From: Roseateles sp.
GTDB taxonomy: Bacteria > Pseudomonadota > Gammaproteobacteria > Burkholderiales > Burkholderiaceae_C
Length of the DNA stretch: 64,000 nucleotides
Assembly: GCA_019234295.1 (NCBI GenBank)
Contig: JAFALK010000028.1
Location: forward strand, 1 to 64,000
Reading direction: 5' to 3'
Part shown: one piece after another, positions 58,867-64,000 of the stretch
Numbering within the stretch: position 1 is the stretch's first letter
Layout of the letters: the number at the start of each line of letters is the position of its first letter
Made by a program: the position numbers and the translations under genes
The notes under the pieces: generated by a model
What the model was told of the DNA's origin: nothing
Database searches by the model: none
Seen by the model: only the letters and a program-made list of their open reading frames with translations

Positions 58867-61800
58867 ATGTCCAAGCTGAAACTCAAGTCCACGACCCTCG
58901 CCGCCCTCGCCCTGCTGGCCGGCTTCTCCGCCCATGCCCAGGACACCACGGTCAGCACCTACATCGTCCAGATCAAGGGCGAGCCGGTGGCCACGTATCA
59001 AGGCACGGTGGCCGGGTACGCCGCCACCCAGCCCGCGGCCGGATCGCCGCTGCAGTACGGCTCGCCGGTGGCCCAGTCCTACGCCGCCTATCTGCATGGC
59101 AGGCAGCTGGACGTGCTGTCCAGCATCCCGGGCGCGCAGGTCATCTCGCAGTACGACACCGTCTTCAACGGCTTCTCGACCCGCCTCACCGCCGCACAGG
59201 CCGCGACGCTGGCCCTGAACCCGAACGTGGCCGGCGTCTACAAGGACAAGATCCTCCACAGCACCACCATCTCCACGCCCAAGTTCCTCGGCCTGAGCAC
59301 GCCGGGCGGCATCTGGTCGCAGACCGCGAACGGCCAGAACATCAACGGCGAAGGCATGGTGCTGGGCGACGTGGACCTGGGCGTCTGGCCCGAGAGCCTG
59401 TCCTACGCCGACCACGTGGACAGCAATGGCCTGCCCACCTTTAGCGGCGGCACCCTGGCCTACGGCCCGCCGCCCGCCAGCTTCAGCGGCTCCTGCGTGA
59501 CCGCCGAAGGCTTCAACCCGGCTCAGCACTGCAACAACAAGCTGATCGGCGCCAAGTTCTACAACGCCAACCTGCTCTCCGGCGGCGAGACGCTGGACTG
59601 GACCGCCTTCAACTCGCCGCGCGACGACCTGCCTCCCCATGGCGGCCACGGCGACCACACGGGCACCACCGCCGTCGGCAACTCCAACACGCCGACCCTG
59701 GTCAACGGCGTCGCCATGGGCCTGGCCTCGGGCATGGCCCCGCGCGCCCGCATCTCCGTCTACAAGGTCTGCTTCACTTACACCGATTCAACGGGCACCA
59801 CGGGCAACTCCTGCGACCAGGCCGACTCCATGGCGGCCATCGACGACGCCGTGAAGGACGGTGTCAACGCGATCAACTTCTCGATCAGCGGGGCCGAAGA
59901 CACGACCGACGACATCGTCGAGCAGGCCTTCTATCGCGCCAGCCTGGCCGGCGTCTTCGTGGCCGCGGCCGCGGCCAACAGCGGCCCGACCCAGACCGTC
60001 AACCACCCGAGCCCCTGGCTGACGACCGTGGCCGCCGCCACGCACGACCGCCTGCTGGCCGGCACCGTCACGCTGGACAACGGCACCGTGTTCAACGGCA
60101 ACTCGCTCAACACGACGGCCCTGCCCGCCACCTCGCTGATCCGCGCCGAAGACGTGGGCACCGGCGGCGGCGCCGCCAATCTGTGCTTCAGCGATCCGAC
60201 CGCGGCGCAGGCCGCCGGCCAGGTCCTGCTCGACCCGGCCAAGGTGAGCGGCAAGGTTGTGATCTGCACGCGCGGCACCAATGCCCGCGTGGACAAGAGC
60301 CTGGCCGTGCTCAACGCCGGCGGCGTGGGCATGATCCTCGTCGACAACGGCACGGGCCTGGTCTCGGAGACAAACTCGGTGCCCACCGTGATGGTCACAG
60401 CCGCCGACGGCGCCACGATCAAGACCTACGCCACCACGGCCGCCAAACCCACCGCGGCCCTGAGCGCCTTCTTCATCAGCACCCAGCCGGCGCCCACCAT
60501 CGCGGCGTTCTCGAGCCGCGGCCCCAATATGGCCGACGCCAATATCATGAAGCCCGACCTGGCCGCCCCCGGCGTGTCCGTGATCGCGGCCGTGACGCCG
60601 ACGCTGACGCAGGACCAGCGCAATGCCGTGGCCAATGGCAGCCTGGTGCCGCCGACTGCCTGGGCCGCCTACGACGGCACGTCCATGGCCACGCCGCATG
60701 TGTCGGGCGTGTCGCTGCTGCTCAAACAAGCACACCCGACCTGGTCGCCCGCGGCCATCAAGTCAGCGCTGATGACCACGTCCTACTCGACCCTGGACGA
60801 CGGTCTCTCCGGCATGCAAAACGGCAAGCTGCCCTGGTCCCAGGGTTCGGGCTTCATCAACCCGCTCAAGGCCATCGACCCGGGCCTGGTGTACGACGCC
60901 GGCAAGGCCGACTACGTTCGCTACCAGTGCCTGACGCAGCCGAGCGATGTGTCGGCTGCCGACTGCTCGACCTACGGCACGCTGGACCAGACCTACAACC
61001 TGAACCAGCCGGCCATCACGGTGGCCACCATCACGGGCTCGGTCACGGTGACGCGCACGGTCACCAACGTTGGCAACGCGACCGCCACCTACACGGCCAC
61101 CGCCAGCGTTCCCAGCTTCACCACCACAGTCTCGCCGTCCACCCTGACGCTCGCGCCCGGCCAGAGCCAGTCCTTCACCGTCACGCTGGCGAACAACGCC
61201 TCGCCGGACGGCATGTGGCAATACGGCTCCATGGTCTGGACGGACGGCGCGCACCAAGTCGTCAGCCCCATCAACGCCAAGGCAGGCAAGGGCATTGCGG
61301 TAACGGGCCAGATCAACGGCAACATGCCTTCGGGCAGCCGCCTGGTGACGGTGAACACTGCCTTCAATGGCAAGCTGAGCGCGATCAAGGGTGGCCTGAA
61401 GGATGTGACCATGGGGCCGGTCACAACCCTTGCACCGCTGGCCTACGACTTGACCACCATGACGCAGGCCTGCCAGAACGGCGGCGCCTACTTCCTCAAG
61501 TCCTATGATTTTGTGGTTCCGGCCGGCACCATCGTCGCGCGCTGGGCGCTGCGCCAGCAAGACGTGAGCGGCGTCAACGACGACAACGACATCCTGGTTC
61601 TCGACCCGAACGGCACGCCCTACATCTCAGGCAACGCCGGATCCAACGAATCGGTGCAGGTGCTCAGCCCCGTGGCCGGCAACTGGCGAGCCTGCGTGGC
61701 CGCCTACTCGGGCACCCGCGCCATGAAGCACCAGCTCTCCAGTTGGATCGTCGGCCCCGGCGACAAGGGCGGCAACTTCAACGTGCTGCTCCCCGCAAAG

Positions 61801-62004
61801 GTCTATGCGGGTGGTACGTCCACCATGGGCTTCAGCTGGTCGGGCCTGACGATGGGCGAGCGCTACATCGGCGGCGTGCAGCTGGTCGACCCGTCTGGCA
61901 ATGTGGAGACCAGCACGGGCGTGCGCGTCGAGCCCAATGGCGGCCTGCCGCTGACGCAGGACGTGAGCGCCGGATCCGCGAAGGACCTGACCTCGAAGAA
62001 CTGA
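58867..62004 (+). CDS. Secreted S8 subtilisin-like protease of the plant (cucumisin) type
   Basis: 1045 residues. Signal peptide ending SAHAQ, I9-type propeptide (~28-140, TYIVQIKGEPVATYQG), then S8 catalytic domain with Asp170 in VDLGVWPES, His261 in GHGDHTGT, oxyanion Asn371 and Ser606 in DGTSMATPHVSG. A PA domain is inserted before the Ser (~430-545, GKVVICTRG). A Fn3-like domain and a C-terminal beta-rich region follow. Plant subtilases read DTG and GHGTHT; here Leu and Asp replace the two Thr. There is no PEP-CTERM, so it is probably released. It starts 44 bp after the QFxxD gene and may process or turn over the preceding surface proteins. Confidence 0.9.
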   Translation: MSKLKLKSTTLAALALLAGFSAHAQDTTVSTYIVQIKGEPVATYQGTVAGYAATQPAAGSPLQYGSPVAQSYAAYLHGRQLDVLSSIPGAQVISQYDTVFNGFSTRLTAAQAATLALNPNVAGVYKDKILHSTTISTPKFLGLSTPGGIWSQTANGQNINGEGMVLGDVDLGVWPESLSYADHVDSNGLPTFSGGTLAYGPPPASFSGSCVTAEGFNPAQHCNNKLIGAKFYNANLLSGGETLDWTAFNSPRDDLPPHGGHGDHTGTTAVGNSNTPTLVNGVAMGLASGMAPRARISVYKVCFTYTDSTGTTGNSCDQADSMAAIDDAVKDGVNAINFSISGAEDTTDDIVEQAFYRASLAGVFVAAAAANSGPTQTVNHPSPWLTTVAAATHDRLLAGTVTLDNGTVFNGNSLNTTALPATSLIRAEDVGTGGGAANLCFSDPTAAQAAGQVLLDPAKVSGKVVICTRGTNARVDKSLAVLNAGGVGMILVDNGTGLVSETNSVPTVMVTAADGATIKTYATTAAKPTAALSAFFISTQPAPTIAAFSSRGPNMADANIMKPDLAAPGVSVIAAVTPTLTQDQRNAVANGSLVPPTAWAAYDGTSMATPHVSGVSLLLKQAHPTWSPAAIKSALMTTSYSTLDDGLSGMQNGKLPWSQGSGFINPLKAIDPGLVYDAGKADYVRYQCLTQPSDVSAADCSTYGTLDQTYNLNQPAITVATITGSVTVTRTVTNVGNATATYTATASVPSFTTTVSPSTLTLAPGQSQSFTVTLANNASPDGMWQYGSMVWTDGAHQVVSPINAKAGKGIAVTGQINGNMPSGSRLVTVNTAFNGKLSAIKGGLKDVTMGPVTTLAPLAYDLTTMTQACQNGGAYFLKSYDFVVPAGTIVARWALRQQDVSGVNDDNDILVLDPNGTPYISGNAGSNESVQVLSPVAGNWRACVAAYSGTRAMKHQLSSWIVGPGDKGGNFNVLLPAKVYAGGTSTMGFSWSGLTMGERYIGGVQLVDPSGNVETSTGVRVEPNGGLPLTQDVSAGSAKDLTSKN

Positions 62005-62058
62005 TCACGGAGGCCGCTGCGGCGGCCCTCAACTCCATGCCTGTTGTTCAGGCGCGGT

Positions 62059-62092
62059 CCGCGTCACCGTCATGGTGGCGCGGCTTTTTTCT
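62059..62092 (+). terminator. Strong Rho-independent terminator after the subtilase
   Basis: Ten-base arms CCGCGTCACC (62059-62068) and GGTGGCGCGG (62074-62083) with one G-T pair and a 5-nt loop, followed by C and six T. It closes the PEP-CTERM/subtilase unit. A shorter ggccgc/gcggcc hairpin precedes it at about 62010-62025. Confidence 0.9.
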
Positions 62093-62136
62093 TGGCTCTT
62101 TGCAAATGGACCGTGCCAACGTCACGAAATAGCAAC

Positions 62137-62913
62137 ATGAGTACTCGTCACGGTCCAGCACAAACTCGAGCTGCCTTGATCTGCAGTTTTCTTTGCTTGC
62201 TTGGAGCCCGTTCGAGCGCTGGATCCGAGCCGCCCTCGCCAGCGTCCATCACCGCCTGCACGGATGACAGGGACCAGCCACCCTACGCCATGCTCGACGG
62301 CAGCGGCACGGCGGTCGTTGCCCTGCGCCGCGCCCTCGAGGGGACAGGCATTCAACTGAGGCTCGTGTACGAGCCCAGGAACCGTTGTATCGCCAGCGTT
62401 GCAGCCGGCACGTACCAGGTGCTTCTGCTCGCCTCGGACACGGAGGCCATGCTGAGTCAGTTTGCGTTCCCTCTTCGCGAAGGGATTCCGGATACCCGCA
62501 AGTCCTTGGGTGTGACGGAGGTCCTGCTGGTACGCAGGCACGACTCCTCTGTCCGGTGGGACGGGAGCAAGCTTGCCGGAACGAGCAAGCCGGTCATCCT
62601 GATTGGTGGCAATCGAGGGACCAGCGCCCTTTTGTCCGCGCGAGGGCTTGCCAAGTCAGAGGCGGCCGGCTCCGTCCCGCAGGCGCTGGAAATGCTCAGG
62701 CGCGGAAGGACCGACGCCGTGGCGATCCGAAATGCGGAATGGGAGCATGCACGTGCCGACCCGCGGGTCGTCGACGGCATCGAGCCGATGGACCCGCCAC
62801 TGGGCCGAGGCAGCATCTTCGTCGTCTTCAACAAGGCCTTCGCGCAATCGCACGAGGCCTTGGCGCAGTCGATATGGAACCGGATCGCAAACATTCATCC
62901 CGACGGACCCTAG
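62137..62913 (+). CDS. Periplasmic type 2 solute-binding-fold protein
   Basis: 258 residues. A basic start and hydrophobic stretch (RAALICSFLCLLGARSSAGS) look like a Sec signal. The mature part has the two-lobe SBP layout in small form: ITACTDDRDQPPYAMLDGSG, ALEGTGIQLRLVYEPRNRC, VTEVLLVRRHDS, ILIGGNRGTSALL and QALEMLRRGRTDAVAIR. The pattern DQPPYAMLDG recalls SBP_bac_3-like sensors. No transporter genes are adjacent, and the general role matches the lipoprotein at 36.1 kb. ATG 62137 has a poor ribosome site. It stands between a terminator and a convergent LuxR gene. Confidence 0.65.
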   Translation: MSTRHGPAQTRAALICSFLCLLGARSSAGSEPPSPASITACTDDRDQPPYAMLDGSGTAVVALRRALEGTGIQLRLVYEPRNRCIASVAAGTYQVLLLASDTEAMLSQFAFPLREGIPDTRKSLGVTEVLLVRRHDSSVRWDGSKLAGTSKPVILIGGNRGTSALLSARGLAKSEAAGSVPQALEMLRRGRTDAVAIRNAEWEHARADPRVVDGIEPMDPPLGRGSIFVVFNKAFAQSHEALAQSIWNRIANIHPDGP

Positions 62914-62967
62914 AGGAAAGTTCGGTCCCCTCTAGCGGCTTGACTCGCAGGGTCGGAAGCCTTGCGT

Positions 62968-64000
62968 TCAGGCTTCGGTCACCAGCAGGCCCAGCAGGCG
63001 CGCACGCGCCACGGCCTGCTTGCGCGTGCTGGCGTTGAGCTTGGCGAACAGGTTCTTGAGGTGCCACTTGATGGTCTCGTCGCCGACCTGCAGGGCCATT
63101 GCGATCTCCTTGTTCGTCAGGCTGCGATCGAGCAGCTCCAGCACCTCCCGCTCCTTGGGTGTGAGCACCGTGCTGGGCGTCGCGCGGCTGCGCGCGGCCG
63201 CTTCGGCGGGCCGGGGCTGGGGCGCGCTCATGGCCGCACCCAGGCTGGACCGCAGATCCCGGACCCACTTGCCGAGGTCTGGGTGCGCATCGGCAAAGAC
63301 CTGACGCAGGCCCAGGCCATCGGCCAGCTCCATGGCCTCGCGGATCAGCGTGCGTGCCGAAGGCTCGCCGCAGCGGTCCAGCACGAAAGCGTGAAGCGCC
63401 TGGCTTTCGATGTGCAGGCGGCCGAGTCGGCGCGCGCGCGCTGCCTGAGCGATGGCACCGAACAGGGGGGCCGCAGCGCGCCAGTCATGCGCGGCGAGGG
63501 CGGCGAGGCCGCGCGCAAGCTGCACGGTCGGGTCCACCCAGCTCCACCACAAGGGCGCCTGCGCGCGCGCAGGCAGTGCCGATTCGGCGAGGCGTTGATC
63601 GATTTCTTCGAGCAGCGCTCGGCAGGTTTCCGCGCGGTAGTGGCGCGCGTGCAGCCGCACCTGCTCAGTCAGACTCAGGACGCGCAGGCGCGGCAGGTCG
63701 CGGGCCTGGCCCACGGCGTCCAGGGTGGTCAGCAGCTCCAGCGCCCGGCTCTCTGCACCGGCGCTGCTGGCCATGCGCGCGGCAGTGCAGAAACCCAGCA
63801 CCACGGTCTGCGGCAGCGTGCTGCGCTCCAGCACATCGAGCCGGTCCGCCAGCAGCGCGGCGGCCTGCTCGGCCTGCTCGAGTTCCCACAGCGCCGCTGA
63901 CTGCAGGGCGGCGAGCATGGTAGCGACGCTGCTGCGGCGGCCCAGCTCGGACTCGGCCCGCTGCAGGGCTTGGCGCAGCTGGGGCTCGACCCGACCCACC
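62968..64000 (-). CDS. MalT-like LuxR-family regulator, C-terminal part (5' end beyond the window)
   Basis: 344 codons are visible. They contain the distal TPR-like helices and the LuxR HTH (LTPKEREVLELL, LTNKEIAMAL, ETIKWHLKNLFAKLNASTRKQAVARARLLGLL). The alignment with the C-terminal part of the regulator at 10.75-13.4 kb is continuous, including HARHYRAETCRALLE versus HASHYRGETCKVLLE, so the two are paralogues. The ATPase half lies to the right of the window. Its targets are unknown but by analogy may be an acid-catabolic operon. Confidence 0.85.
   Translation of the reverse strand, partial: VGRVEPQLRQALQRAESELGRRSSVATMLAALQSAALWELEQAEQAAALLADRLDVLERSTLPQTVVLGFCTAARMASSAGAESRALELLTTLDAVGQARDLPRLRVLSLTEQVRLHARHYRAETCRALLEEIDQRLAESALPARAQAPLWWSWVDPTVQLARGLAALAAHDWRAAAPLFGAIAQAARARRLGRLHIESQALHAFVLDRCGEPSARTLIREAMELADGLGLRQVFADAHPDLGKWVRDLRSSLGAAMSAPQPRPAEAAARSRATPSTVLTPKEREVLELLDRSLTNKEIAMALQVGDETIKWHLKNLFAKLNASTRKQAVARARLLGLLVTEA

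Overview
The window is GC-rich DNA with tightly packed genes and reads as the chromosome of a betaproteobacterium of the order Burkholderiales, most likely from the Leptothrix/Rubrivivax/Ideonella-type group. This is inferred from gene content: a kdsD-kdsC-lptC LPS cluster, kdpFABCDE, three PEP-CTERM (exosortase-sorted) surface proteins, DUF1302/DUF1329 envelope proteins, MalT-like LuxR regulators and BKACE enzymes. No rRNA, tRNA, CRISPR array, phage or insertion sequence was seen.

Layout. 1-234: glycine-rich tail of a cut-off protein, closed by a strong terminator. 0.3-4.6 kb (minus): SDR, lptC, kdsC, kdsD and a glutamate dehydrogenase. 4.8-10.2 kb (plus): CPA2 cation antiporter, a PEP-CTERM protein with a possible sigma-54 promoter, an acyl-CoA dehydrogenase and an AGE-fold lipoprotein. 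10.2-15.2 kb: DUF3293 protein, MalT-like LuxR regulator, BKACE and a small hydrolase. 15.1-23.8 kb (minus): probable operon DUF1302 - DUF1329 - YCF48 - RND/MMPL transporter - GGDEF/EAL. 23.9-27.2 kb: a repeat-bearing hypothetical gene, then an HD-GYP-like protein and an active-type diguanylate cyclase. 27.2-27.8 kb: the wreck of a yefM-yoeB toxin-antitoxin module. 27.9-35.9 kb (minus): complete kdpFABCDE preceded by a coupled 30-codon-class microprotein gene. 36-54 kb: an accessory catabolic island with two AraC regulators, two related DUF1302 channels, a carboxymuconolactone-decarboxylase-like protein, a second BKACE, two MFS carriers, a TauD-type dioxygenase, a DsbA-like protein, quinone oxidoreductase, a YeiH-type exporter, an acyl-CoA ligase, a binding lipoprotein and a chemoreceptor. 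54.6-62 kb: two PEP-CTERM proteins followed by a plant-type subtilase. 62.1-64 kb: a small binding protein and the C-terminal part of a second MalT-like regulator that runs off the edge.

How the parts may work together. The island looks like one uptake-and-degradation unit for an amphipathic or organosulfur acid: channels and carriers for entry, TauD for oxygenolytic cleavage, the ligase for CoA activation, BKACE for beta-keto-acid cleavage, YeiH for anion export and the MCP for taxis. Its coherence is supported by an unlisted DNA signal: a box reading CTTATC-N4-CGCG occurs three times, each 76-95 bp upstream of a minus-strand start (binding lipoprotein, tauD-like, ligase operon). A second shared palindrome, CCCCCTCT-N4-TGGGGGG, precedes the BKACE operon at 13.5 kb and the DUF1302/RND operon at 23.8 kb.

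The most unusual global property is short tandem repeats (units of 6, 7, 9, 11 and 12 bp) placed in start codons, signal peptides or stop codons of at least seven genes. The yefM pseudogene carries a 13-bp frameshifting tandem duplication, so slippage appears to be remodelling genes here.
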